Source: Thermoplasmata archaeon
Lineage (GTDB): Archaea; Thermoplasmatota; Thermoplasmata; Lutacidiplasmatales; UBA184
NCBI GenBank assembly: GCA_027306505.1
Contig: DAHUZP010000018.1
Span: forward strand, 1 to 64,000
Direction: 5' to 3'
DNA length: 64,000 bases
A program made the translations under genes and the position numbers. Below, piece by piece: positions 1 to 7,596 of this stretch; within the stretch, counting starts at the first letter, position 1, and each line of letters begins with the position of its first letter. Under the pieces are notes generated by a model, which was given only the letters and a program-made list of their open reading frames with translations, ran no database searches and was not told the origin of the DNA.

Positions 1-308
1 ATCGTGAGCTGGGTTCACACCGTCGCGAGACAGGTGTGTTGCTTTTTGGCAGTAGTGCAAGGGTCTCTGAGGGGAAGGTTCCCACAGTACGAGAGGAACG
101 GGGAATCGGCGCCTCTAGTGCACCTGTTATCCGGCAGGGTACTGCAGGGCAGCCACGCGCTACGGGATAAGGGCTGAAAGCATCTAAGCCCGAAACCCCC
201 CTCGAAAAGAGAGACCTCAAGATCATTCGTAAATGACGAGTTCGATAGAGCCGGGATGTACGCGGAAAGCTTCGGCGATCCGTTCAGTCCGCGGCCACTA
301 ACGATCAT
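1..308 (+). rRNA. 23S ribosomal RNA, 3' end (partial)
   Basis: This is the last part of the large-subunit rRNA gene, cut by the window edge. The sarcin-ricin loop is recognisable at about 85-99 (AGTACGAGAGGAAC), followed by the conserved helices of domain VI. The 3' boundary is estimated from where conserved-looking sequence stops, so it may be off by some 10-20 bases. No 5S rRNA or tRNA follows; the next gene is a convergent protein gene. An unlinked rRNA arrangement of this kind is known in Thermoplasma relatives. Confidence 0.93.
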
Positions 309-357
309 AGCTACCTCCTGACGCGCTCTCCGTCAAACAGAATCTGCGTATGCACCC

Positions 358-385
358 CCGCCCCGGGGCCTGCCCCCCGGGGCGG
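358..385. terminator. Perfect 11-bp hairpin after 23S rRNA
   Basis: CCGCCCCGGGG at 358-368 pairs exactly with CCCCGGGGCGG at 375-385 around a six-base loop. It lies between the rRNA 3' end and the stop codon of the convergent ZIP gene. It could terminate either transcript or be part of a pre-rRNA processing stem. No T-run follows it on the plus strand. Confidence 0.55.
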
Positions 386-485
386 TCGACGTTTCTTCCT
401 CGATCCCCAGGGGCGGTCGGGCGACCCGAAGGGTCGATGCCCAGGTGGGCGCGGTCCGTTGAGGGCCTGCGTCGCGCGGAGCGTC

Positions 486-1298
486 TCAGAAGGCGTTGAC
501 GATGAACCCCACGACGAACCCGAGGCCGATCCCCAGGTAGGTCAGTTTGAGCTTGAGCGAGGTGCGCTCGGGGGTCTCCAGGGGGCGGAAGGCGGCCTTG
601 AGCATGGGGAGGATCGCGTAGAGGCAGGTGCCGATCGCGAGGGCGTCGAAGAGGACGAGCAGGGGGACCGAGGTCCAGAAGAACCCGATCCCGGCGCCGA
701 GGAGCGTAGGGATCCCTCCGAGAAGATAGTAGGCCGAGAAGAGCCCCGCCCGCCGCTCCTCGGTCCGGAGGAGGGGTCCCGCGATGGGGAACCCTTCCGT
801 CACGTTCTGAAGGAAGAACCCCGTGAAGATGACCGCAAGGAGCCCGGAGAGCCCCGCCGCCCAGGTCGCTCCGAAGACCATGCCCTCGGTCAGGTTCTGG
901 AACCCGATCGCGAGCGCGATGATGAACGCGGTCCGGGTGGGGCTGTCCTCCCGGGGCGCGGCCCCGGGGGCAGGGGCGCGGTTCTCCAGCGCGAAGAGGA
1001 GCAGGAAGGCTCCGACGACCCCCATCCCGAAGAGCAGATCGAGGTCGAGGCGGCTCAGGTAGGAGCCCGAGGGGTAGAGGTAGCCCGTGACGTCCCCCCA
1101 CACATCGGCGAGAATGAAGATCAGGATCCCGATCGCGCAGGCGCTCAGGAGGTGGACCAACCTTGCGGTCCGGCTCCGCCGAAGGACGATGGGGAGGGAG
1201 AGGAAGATGGAGAGCCCCATGAGGGTCGCGAAGCCCATCATGACGAGGAACGGTGCCAAGAGACCCTCCGCCCCGCGCGCCCGGGATTTAGGCAGCAT
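486..1298 (-). CDS. ZIP-family (GufA-like) divalent metal transporter, divergent
   Basis: A 270-residue polytopic membrane protein, about eight hydrophobic segments. Two copies of the ZIP metal-site signature are visible: QNLTEG at about 134-139 and QNVTEG at about 164-169. In ordinary ZIP carriers the first motif is HNxPEG; here His is replaced by Gln and Pro by Thr, while the Asn, Glu and Gly remain. A GufA-type second motif with Gln is normal. The predicted role is uptake of zinc or another divalent metal through the cytoplasmic membrane; the changed ligand makes the ion uncertain. The ATG at 1298 was chosen because the upstream frame extension lacks membrane-protein character and an AT-rich TATA-like element lies just before it. 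It is divergent from a putative regulator whose start is only 26 bases away. Confidence 0.85.
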   Translation of the reverse strand: MLPKSRARGAEGLLAPFLVMMGFATLMGLSIFLSLPIVLRRSRTARLVHLLSACAIGILIFILADVWGDVTGYLYPSGSYLSRLDLDLLFGMGVVGAFLLLFALENRAPAPGAAPREDSPTRTAFIIALAIGFQNLTEGMVFGATWAAGLSGLLAVIFTGFFLQNVTEGFPIAGPLLRTEERRAGLFSAYYLLGGIPTLLGAGIGFFWTSVPLLVLFDALAIGTCLYAILPMLKAAFRPLETPERTSLKLKLTYLGIGLGFVVGFIVNAF

Positions 1299-1306
1299 AT
1301 TGTGTC

Positions 1307-1316
1307 TATTTAATCG
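1307..1316 (-). promoter_or_regulatory. TATA-like element of the ZIP gene
   Basis: The only AT-rich stretch in the divergent gap; on the minus strand it reads GATTAAATAG. It lies about 13 bases before the annotated ZIP start, closer than the usual 25 bases, so transcription may begin inside the annotated start region. The same stretch could also serve the plus-strand gene. Confidence 0.4.
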
Positions 1317-1324
1317 CACCGCCT

Positions 1325-2248
1325 GTGAAGTTGGAAGGGTTAAGTTCACGACGTGAATGGCCCCCCACGGCCGACGCTCACACCCCGACCTTGACCGAGG
1401 CCACACCAGGACCGAACGCGTGGGTGCAGCTCCTCCAGGCGATGGCCGCCCGGGAGGGGGTCGAGCAGCTGGGGATCTCTTCGAGGAAGATGGCCCAGCT
1501 CCTGGGGGTCGCCCCCTCGGCCGTGTCGCAGTACCTCTCGGGCAAGCGCCAGGCCCGGGGCTTCCTCGCCCTGACCCTGGCTTCGCACGATGGGGCACGC
1601 GCGATCGCCCGACGGACCGCGGAGCGGCTCCTGGAGTCCTCCGGGGGCCCCTCCGCCCGCACCCGGATCGTCCTGGAGGGGGCGGGCGAGCTCTCGGAGA
1701 CCGCGTCCGACCCCAGCGCGAGGAGTTCCAGCCCTACGGGGCCCCGGCGCCCCACCGTGGAATGGGGGTCGCGAGAACTTCGGGACCATCTCGAGCTCTC
1801 CCGATGGCTCCGTGTGAGAGTGCGCGCGGAGCAGGTCGCGGTGGCCCAGTCGATGCGGCTCGCCCAGAAGGCCCGCGACGAGCTCACCCGGGCCATCCTT
1901 CGTCAGATCGCCTCCGATAGCCTTCGTCACGCGGAGATCGTGGCGTCGCTGGGTCCCTACGTCGAACGGGGGCGGCTCGAGACGCAGGCCTCTGGCATCA
2001 CGCCGAAGGACGTCCGAGACCTCATTCAGGGCGAGGAGCGCGCGGAGTCGGAGATCGGTCCTGGGCTGCGCGGTCGGGTCAAAGGGACCATGGCTCTCCT
2101 GCTCGCCAGCATGGAGGCCGACGAGCGGAAGCACTCGGAGCTGCTTCGTGGACTTCTGGAAGGGGCCTTCGAGCCCTCCCCGCTCGCCCCGCCCCCTCCC
2201 AGCTCGGGCCGGCGCTCGAAGGTGCCAGGTGAGGCTCCCCCTCCCTAG
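1325..2248 (+). CDS. HTH transcriptional regulator fused to a ferritin-like domain
   Basis: A protein of up to 307 residues in two parts. Residues about 45-80 form an archaeal helix-turn-helix of the type that reads MAQLLGVAPSAVSQYLSGKR (recognition helix at about 63-75). After a low-complexity linker, residues about 155-275 form a long helical region with spaced Glu/His residues: E169, H202, E204, E237/E238 and an ExxH at 267-270. This resembles a ferritin/rubrerythrin-like four-helix bundle. The domain identity is my reading of ligand spacing, not a database match. The GTG at 1325 is the longest start; the TTG at 1391 or GTG at 1427 are plausible and would free the palindrome at 1345-1357 from the coding region. 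Divergent placement next to a metal carrier suggests a metal- or redox-responsive regulator. Confidence 0.7.
   Translation: MKLEGLSSRREWPPTADAHTPTLTEATPGPNAWVQLLQAMAAREGVEQLGISSRKMAQLLGVAPSAVSQYLSGKRQARGFLALTLASHDGARAIARRTAERLLESSGGPSARTRIVLEGAGELSETASDPSARSSSPTGPRRPTVEWGSRELRDHLELSRWLRVRVRAEQVAVAQSMRLAQKARDELTRAILRQIASDSLRHAEIVASLGPYVERGRLETQASGITPKDVRDLIQGEERAESEIGPGLRGRVKGTMALLLASMEADERKHSELLRGLLEGAFEPSPLAPPPPSSGRRSKVPGEAPPP
1345..1357. promoter_or_regulatory. 13-bp perfect palindrome, candidate operator
   Basis: TTCACG-A-CGTGAA is a perfect two-fold palindrome of 6+1+6 bases. It lies about 50 bases upstream of the ZIP start, just behind its TATA-like box. It falls inside the longest reading of the divergent HTH-ferritin gene, which would be resolved if that gene starts further downstream, for example at the TTG at 1391. 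A dimeric HTH regulator site is the natural inference. Confidence 0.45.
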
Positions 2249-2735
2249 ACCTCCAGGGTCGATGTCCGCTCACCGCTAGGCCCCACCCGGGCCCGCCGCC
2301 CCGCAAGACGGGCGCTACCTTGGGGGCGAGCCCGCGGTCCTGCGGCGAGGCCCTTGGGACGCTCCCCGGAGCTCCTGAAGCTGGGGCCCTCAGGGCTGGT
2401 CGCTCGGCACGGACAGGAACGGGGCCAAGAGGGGGGGGCTCCAGGCCTTCCCTTACAGATTCGGGGGGTGTCGGCCAACTCCTTACATGACCCGAACCGG
2501 GAGCCGTTTTCGAGGCGGTTCACCTCGAGAACGAGCCGGGCCGCAAGGTTACCGGTTCGGGCCGTGAGGGGCTTCCGCGACCGGGTGGTCGTCGGTCCGG
2601 GCGAAGCTTGCCCGGGAGGGCAGAAATAGGGCCGGGGACCTTCGACCTCCACCTCAGGAGCGAGATACGTCCCCCCTGGAACCTGTCCTCAAGTTCTTCC
2701 GACGCGAGGTTCTCCGACGGCTGCCTCCGGTCCGG
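2249..2735. other. 487-base gap without a convincing gene; structured inverted repeats
   Basis: No ORF here resembles a protein; the 135-codon minus-strand frame is Pro/Arg-rich GC noise. The stretch contains a nested inverted repeat at 2491-2561 and an AT-rich element (GCAGAAATAGG, 2620-2630) that may be the promoter of the downstream membrane gene. The last 60 bases probably encode the true N-terminus of that gene. Confidence 0.5.
2491..2561. repeat. Nested inverted repeat (possible structured RNA)
   Basis: CCCGAACCGG (2491-2500) pairs perfectly with CCGGTTCGGG (2552-2561). Between them sits a second hairpin, TCGAGG (2510-2515) with CCTCGA (2523-2528), around a seven-base loop. It lies about 100-200 bases upstream of the NqrB/RnfD-like gene, so it could be a leader structure, a terminator for the preceding HTH gene or a small RNA. 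The paired lengths exceed what neighbouring noncoding DNA shows. Confidence 0.45.
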
Positions 2736-3992
2736 TTGCTCATCGTCTTTCTGGTGATCCTGGGGGCGGTCAGCGTCGCCAGTCTGGGCGGAGGGGAGGG
2801 GATCGGGTCGCTCGTGGCCCTCCCTATCTCTGCCGCCGTCGCGGACCTGCTCTTCCAGAAGGTGCGCTTCGGGCGCCTGCGTATCCCTGACTCGGCGATC
2901 GCGACGGGGCTTTTCCTCGCCCTCCTCCTGCCCCCCACGGTCAACCTGCTGGAGGCGGGCGCGGTGACCATCGCCGCCGTGGGGATCCGCCACGCGTTGC
3001 GCCTGAAGGGCCGTCCGTGGGTCAACCCGGCGGCTTCCGGCCTGCTCCTGGGGGCCCTCCTCTTCGGCATGGCCCCGGCCTGGTGGGTCGCGGTGAGCCC
3101 GGCCGCGGAGATCCTGGTCGCGGTGCTGGGGATCATGCTCTCGCTGCGTCAGAGCTCCCGATGGAGGCTCCCCGTCGTCTTCTTCATCGTCTACGCCGGA
3201 TTCTCCGCGCTCGAGCACTTCCTGGTCGGCGGAGTGGTCTCGCCCCGTCTCTTGGCGCTCGCGACCGTCGACCCGGTGGTGCTGTTCTTCGGCCTGTTCA
3301 TGGTGACCGAGCCTAGGACGGCGCCCTCGGCTCCGGACTTCCAGCCGGTCTTCGCGACGGTGGTCGCGATCGCGGCCGCCTTCCTGCCGCTCGCCCTGCC
3401 CTCCCTGGGCGTGCTGATCGCGCTCTTCATCGGCAACCTTCTCGCGTTCGCCCACCGGGGCGCTTCCGTGACCGCGGCGCAGCCGGCTGTCGAGCCAACC
3501 ACCAAGAAGGGCAAGGGCCGGCGCCGCCGCGCGGCGATCTCCCGGGAGCCCCTCCGGTGGCCCGTCGCCTACCGTGCAGGCTCCCTGGTCGCGATCATGA
3601 TGCTCCTCGGGGTGGTCGCCCTCGCGACCGCGGGACAGAACAGCGGCACCCCCTCGGCCATCATCGCGACGATCCCTGGGAGCCCCCCTGCGACGGGGAC
3701 CGGGGGCTCCGGAGGGGGCGGGAGCAACGGCGGGGGAGGCGGGGGAGGTGGCGGAGGCACGACCTACTCCAACTGCAACTCGGACAACCCCTCCATCCCA
3801 CCGTCCACGCTCCAGGCCCTCCACAAGGCCTTGGGGCCCTCCGTGATCCTGTCGTACGATGGCAACACCGGAGTGGTCGTCTTCTACGATCCGGTGAACC
3901 ACGTCACGGTCACCGAGACGGACCTCTACGAGGACTTCGGCTATGCCGAGTTCAACGGGGACGATTACGCGGTCTCAGGGTGCTCTCCCTGA
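2736..3992 (+). CDS. NqrB/RnfD-like membrane protein with glycine linker and extracytoplasmic domain
   Basis: At least 418 residues. Residues about 1-240 are polytopic and carry two RnfD/NqrB-family hallmarks: GRPWVNPAASG at about 92-102 and FMVTEPRTAPSAP at about 188-200. A basic loop (260-265) precedes another helix (about 283-300), a Gly/Ser linker (about 321-341) and a roughly 80-residue terminal domain with two Cys, likely outside the cell. NqrB and RnfD are flavin-bearing subunits of ion-pumping electron-transfer complexes; I see no SGAT flavinylation motif, and no other Rnf/Nqr subunits are nearby. TTG at 2736 is the first standard start after the in-frame stop at 2565. However, the paralogue at 6255-7589 matches the preceding codons (LKFFRREVLRRLPPVR), implying an unusual upstream start, perhaps CTG at 2676. 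Confidence 0.72.
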   Translation: MLIVFLVILGAVSVASLGGGEGIGSLVALPISAAVADLLFQKVRFGRLRIPDSAIATGLFLALLLPPTVNLLEAGAVTIAAVGIRHALRLKGRPWVNPAASGLLLGALLFGMAPAWWVAVSPAAEILVAVLGIMLSLRQSSRWRLPVVFFIVYAGFSALEHFLVGGVVSPRLLALATVDPVVLFFGLFMVTEPRTAPSAPDFQPVFATVVAIAAAFLPLALPSLGVLIALFIGNLLAFAHRGASVTAAQPAVEPTTKKGKGRRRRAAISREPLRWPVAYRAGSLVAIMMLLGVVALATAGQNSGTPSAIIATIPGSPPATGTGGSGGGGSNGGGGGGGGGGTTYSNCNSDNPSIPPSTLQALHKALGPSVILSYDGNTGVVVFYDPVNHVTVTETDLYEDFGYAEFNGDDYAVSGCSP

Positions 3993-4645
3993 GCCGGTCC
4001 CATGGCGACCGGGACGAACCCCTTCCAGCTCCCGTGCTGAACGATCTCACGGTAGGCCTGGAAGGACCGCCGTACCTGCTGGAGCAGTTCGGGGGAGACC
4101 CCCACCAGCACCCACGGGCCCCCCTGCCTGCGCTCGAGACGAAGGTCGTGTCGCGAGAGCCGTAGACCCGTGGGGTCCCCTATCGCCCGTATCTCCTTCC
4201 ACGGGACCAGCCGGGGCGCGCTCGAGGAGAAGAGCGACCGGGCGAGACGCGCTCCGCCGCGAGGGTAGGCGACCACAAGCCCGCCCTTGTGGAACCCCAG
4301 GCGGACCGGTGAGTTCGCGTAGAGGAGCCAGGAGGCGTAGAGGAAGCTGAGGGCGATGGCCAGGGAGGTGGCGAGCAGGACCCCCCACGGATGGGGGAGC
4401 TCCAGGTCCGGGACGCCCGGGAGGTCCACGTCCACCGGCAGAGCGTCGAGCTCGAGCGCGCAGAAGAAGAGGCCCACCGAGGCCAGCAGGGACAGCCGGG
4501 CCCTTCGGCGCAGGCCCAGCCGCAGGCCGTTCACCCTCCAGTGAATGGCGTCCTCGGACGGGGGAGGGGACGGGGTCGAGGAGGACCCGCCGTGCTGCGG
4601 GTCCTGGACCGAGGGCGACGGGTCCCCGCCCCGCCCGAGGGTCAT
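3965..4645 (-). CDS. Hypothetical two-helix membrane protein
   Basis: A 226-residue protein I cannot assign to a family. A Ser/Pro-rich N-terminus (1-35) is followed by two hydrophobic helices (about 52-70 and 88-112). A soluble C-terminal half of alternating strands and basic residues then carries a WKEI motif, which looks like a small PH- or SHOCT-type domain facing the cytoplasm. It is the last gene of the minus-strand run from the CuA-PKD protein, 10 bases after the TPR gene. Its 3' end overlaps the end of the convergent plus-strand gene by 28 bases. Confidence 0.6.
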   Translation of the reverse strand: MTLGRGGDPSPSVQDPQHGGSSSTPSPPPSEDAIHWRVNGLRLGLRRRARLSLLASVGLFFCALELDALPVDVDLPGVPDLELPHPWGVLLATSLAIALSFLYASWLLYANSPVRLGFHKGGLVVAYPRGGARLARSLFSSSAPRLVPWKEIRAIGDPTGLRLSRHDLRLERRQGGPWVLVGVSPELLQQVRRSFQAYREIVQHGSWKGFVPVAMGPAQGEHPETA

Positions 4646-4655
4646 GGGGTCCGCC

Positions 4656-6179
4656 TCACCACGACGGCTCGGGAAGCCTCGCCCGGTTCTCCCGGGCGCT
4701 CGCGACGAGCTGTTGGAGCGAGGGCTCTTGGGAGTCCGAGTAGCGTTGAAGGACCTGATCGAACGCGAAGGCGGCCTCCTCGTCCTGTCCCAGGCGCATC
4801 AGTGCGAGACCTTCGTTGATCAGCGCTCGGGCGACGGGCACGCGGAGCCCGGGCTCGGGGAAGTTCTCGAAGCGACGCACCACCTCGGCGTAGGAGGCGA
4901 CCTCGTCCCGGTACTTTCGGCGCTGGCCCAGGGCGACCCCCTTGTTGAGGAGCGCCCAGGCGATCCAGGGACGCATGGTCGCGTCCTCGCTCCCCTCCAG
5001 GATCTGCACGACCTCGTTGTACTGCTCGATCTCCTCCTCGCGGCGGCCGAGCTCGCCCAGGAGCATCCCCCGGTTGATCCTCGCCTTGACGACCTGTTCG
5101 AAGACCTCGGGGTCGTCCGCGGTCTCGAAGCGCGCGATGAGCTGGTCGTACTCATGGAGCGCCTTGCCCCTCTCCCAGAGCTCGCGGAAGGTGATCGCGC
5201 GGTTCAGCATCGCCTTCGCGACCTCCGCGTCGAGCTTCCCCGCTGGACGGGACCCGAATCGGTCCACCACGTCCCCGAAGGTGGAGAGCGCGTCCGGGAA
5301 CCGCGAGAGCACGCTCAACGCGAGCCCTCGGTCGAGCAGAGCTCGGGCCCTCCACTCCTCGAGGTCCGTCCCCTCGTCGCTCTTCAGGATCCCAAGGGCC
5401 TGGTCGAAGAGCGGCAGCGACTCCTTCGCCCTCCTCCGCTCGGAGAGGAGCTCCCCGGCGAGGACGAGCGCCCGGACCGCCCCTTCCTCCCCGACGGTCC
5501 CCTGGAGCCGGAGCCCGTGGGAGGCGGCCTCTTGGTACTCCCGGAGGGCGTCCTCGTGCTGGCCCAGCAGCCGGTAGGAGGAAGCGAGGTTGATCCGGGC
5601 CCGGAGCATCGTCTCTTGGAACGGGGGCTCCGTCCGAGAAGCGAACCGCTCCAGGAGCTCCCGGTAGGCCTTGACCTCCTCCCCTAGGAGCCCCGCCCGA
5701 CCCAGGAGCGTCCCCCGGGAGAGGAGGCCCTGGGCCACGCGCCAGTCCTTCCAGCCATCCTCCGGGGTCCGTGCGGAGGCCCCCCCTTCCGACCACGCCT
5801 GCTCCAGGAAGTAGGCGAGGCCCTGGGAGAGGGCGGTCGTGTCTCGGAACTGCAGAGCGGACGCATGGAGGAGCGAGACCAGCTCCTCTTCGTCGCGACC
5901 CACCTCAGGACCGAGCAGCAGCGCGGATCGGTCCGCGCCCCCCAGTCCGGCACCCAGCGCGAGGAGGAGCCTGGGGTCTCGGCCCTTGCCCGGCGGGACC
6001 TCTCCCAGGACCAGGGGCTTCTGGTCCAGGGCCGAGAGGAACGGGTGCAGGCTCTCCGCGGTCGAGACGGAGAAGGGGTCGATGAACACCGAGCTCGCCG
6101 AGTAGCGGTCGAGCAGGGGGCGCAGCAGGCTCCCCACCGAAGCGGTCCGCAGCGTGGAGCTCGCCTCGCACAGGAGCAC
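4656..6179 (-). CDS. Tetratricopeptide-repeat (TPR) protein
   Basis: About 507 residues. An N-terminal globular part (1-150) looks like an alpha/beta fold (strand LLCEASS, then VFIDPFSV). From about 185 to 490 come at least six TPR-like helix pairs with the usual A/G/Y/A spacing, for example units containing NLASSYRLLGQ, NRGMLLGELGR, NKGVALGQRRK and NEGLALMRLGQ. No catalytic motif is seen, so it is probably a cytoplasmic scaffold. GTG at 6179 is the first standard start after the preceding gene's stop at 6255. The coding pattern seems to continue upstream (VATPSGPTRAEGRSL), so a CTG start near 6250 is possible. It is cotranscribed with the zinc-ribbon membrane protein. Confidence 0.72.
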   Translation of the reverse strand: MLLCEASSTLRTASVGSLLRPLLDRYSASSVFIDPFSVSTAESLHPFLSALDQKPLVLGEVPPGKGRDPRLLLALGAGLGGADRSALLLGPEVGRDEEELVSLLHASALQFRDTTALSQGLAYFLEQAWSEGGASARTPEDGWKDWRVAQGLLSRGTLLGRAGLLGEEVKAYRELLERFASRTEPPFQETMLRARINLASSYRLLGQHEDALREYQEAASHGLRLQGTVGEEGAVRALVLAGELLSERRRAKESLPLFDQALGILKSDEGTDLEEWRARALLDRGLALSVLSRFPDALSTFGDVVDRFGSRPAGKLDAEVAKAMLNRAITFRELWERGKALHEYDQLIARFETADDPEVFEQVVKARINRGMLLGELGRREEEIEQYNEVVQILEGSEDATMRPWIAWALLNKGVALGQRRKYRDEVASYAEVVRRFENFPEPGLRVPVARALINEGLALMRLGQDEEAAFAFDQVLQRYSDSQEPSLQQLVASARENRARLPEPSW

Positions 6180-6254
6180 GAGCGACCTGCCCTCGGCCCG
6201 TGTCGGGCCCGAGGGGGTCGCGACGGTCTTCCTGGGGGCCTGAGCTTCCAGGGC

Positions 6255-7589
6255 CTACCACCCCCCGGGGAGCGGCGGTGGGTTCGGGCCCGGTGCCCCG
6301 ACCGTGTCGAACCCTCCGTAGAACATGGGGGTCCCGAAGGCCTCCGTTCGCCACGGTTGGGCGGCGGCGATGGAGAGCGGCACCTCCGCCCTCGTCGGCT
6401 TCTTGAGCTTGACCTTACGGGAGAGCACTGCGTAGAAGTTCCCCGCAAAGAGCGCGACGAACGGGTCGATCGCGGACCAGGAGGACTGCGCCGCGATGAC
6501 CGGGTCGTGGCTCTGCCAGAAGGTCCCGAGCAGCACGTAGACCGCACCCACCAGCAGGGCGAACCGCCACATGTGCTTGGGGGCAGAAGGGGCCGTGCGG
6601 GGCTCCGGCACCATCCAGAGCCCGTAGAAGATGGTGAGCGGCGGCACGATGACCTGGGAGAGGGTGACGCTGTCCAACTGACCACCGCTCGAAACGGTCA
6701 TGATCGCCTGGAGGGGGATGGCGGCCAGGAAGAAGAACGCCGGGAACCGCCAGGTGTTCCTCTGGCGTATCACGAGGGCGATCCCGAAGATGACCGTGAG
6801 GTACATCTCGAGCGCGCTCGCGCTGTTGCCTGTCCCTGGCCAGGCCCCGACGCCCCACGGGACCGGCAGGGCGAAGAGCACGTAGCCCAACGCGAGCCCC
6901 AGCGCGGTCGGGTTGAACCAGGGGCGGCCGTTCTGCCGGAGCAGGTGACGGATCACGACCGTCGCGGCCGTGACGGACAGCAGCTCCTCCCAGAAGGCGG
7001 TGGTGCTGCCGCTGAAGACCGAAGTGGACGAGGGGACGATGAGGATGACCAGGAACATCCCGATCGCGAGCGCCGCGTCGGGGAAACGGACCTTCCTGCC
7101 GTACCGGCCGACCTGGACCATCATGTCCAGCCCGACCGCGAGACCGAGGACGCTGAACCAGATCTCCAAGCCCTCGGAGGTGGCGGTCTGCGCGCCACCA
7201 GCCCAGATCATGATCCCCAGGAAGATCCAGACCAGCCGGACGGGAGGGATCCAACGCAGGGACCTCTTGAGCAGGGATTTCCAACGGGTCTGGGTCCCCG
7301 TTCCTTGGGGGGCGCTGGACCGACCCGGCGAGAAGCGCGCATGCGGGGGGGCGGTCGCGGACGCTTTGGGCCTCCATTCCACTCGGCAGCGGTAGCAGGC
7401 GCCGCCCATGAGCGCCCCTCCACACCAAGGGCACTGCAGGAGGGGCGGTGGCGCGGGCGGAGGGGGGGCCGCCTCCGTGACGGGCTCCCACGCCACCTGG
7501 CAGACCGGACAGATCATCCCGGGCAGCAGGCCCGAAGCGCACTGCGGGCACTGGGTGAGCGGTGCGTATGGGCTGGTATCCCCGTACAT
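6255..7589 (-). CDS. Double zinc-ribbon NqrB/RnfD-like membrane protein
   Basis: 444 residues. Two short zinc ribbons lead the protein: C14xxC17/C27xxC30 and C53xxC56/C65xxC68, separated by a proline linker. Residues about 115-390 form a polytopic domain homologous to the protein at 2736-3992, with GRPWFNPTALG at about 221-231 and MVPEPRTAPSAP at about 326-337, both characteristic of the NqrB/RnfD membrane fold. The zinc ribbons are cytoplasmic by the positive-inside rule. Only 7 bases separate its start from the stop of the CuA-PKD gene, so the two are surely cotranscribed. Electron transfer across the membrane is possible, but no flavin, haem or iron-sulphur motif is visible. A membrane sensor or scaffold is the alternative. 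Confidence 0.75.
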   Translation of the reverse strand: MYGDTSPYAPLTQCPQCASGLLPGMICPVCQVAWEPVTEAAPPPPAPPPLLQCPWCGGALMGGACYRCRVEWRPKASATAPPHARFSPGRSSAPQGTGTQTRWKSLLKRSLRWIPPVRLVWIFLGIMIWAGGAQTATSEGLEIWFSVLGLAVGLDMMVQVGRYGRKVRFPDAALAIGMFLVILIVPSSTSVFSGSTTAFWEELLSVTAATVVIRHLLRQNGRPWFNPTALGLALGYVLFALPVPWGVGAWPGTGNSASALEMYLTVIFGIALVIRQRNTWRFPAFFFLAAIPLQAIMTVSSGGQLDSVTLSQVIVPPLTIFYGLWMVPEPRTAPSAPKHMWRFALLVGAVYVLLGTFWQSHDPVIAAQSSWSAIDPFVALFAGNFYAVLSRKVKLKKPTRAEVPLSIAAAQPWRTEAFGTPMFYGGFDTVGAPGPNPPPLPGGW

Positions 7590-7596
7590 GCGGGGT

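Noticed and set aside
2245-2652. 135-codon minus-strand frame in the long gap
   Set aside because: Composition is GC noise and it spans the nested inverted repeat.
3700-3765. G-rich run that could form a quadruplex
   Set aside because: It encodes the Gly/Ser linker of the membrane protein; the G-runs follow from GGN codons.
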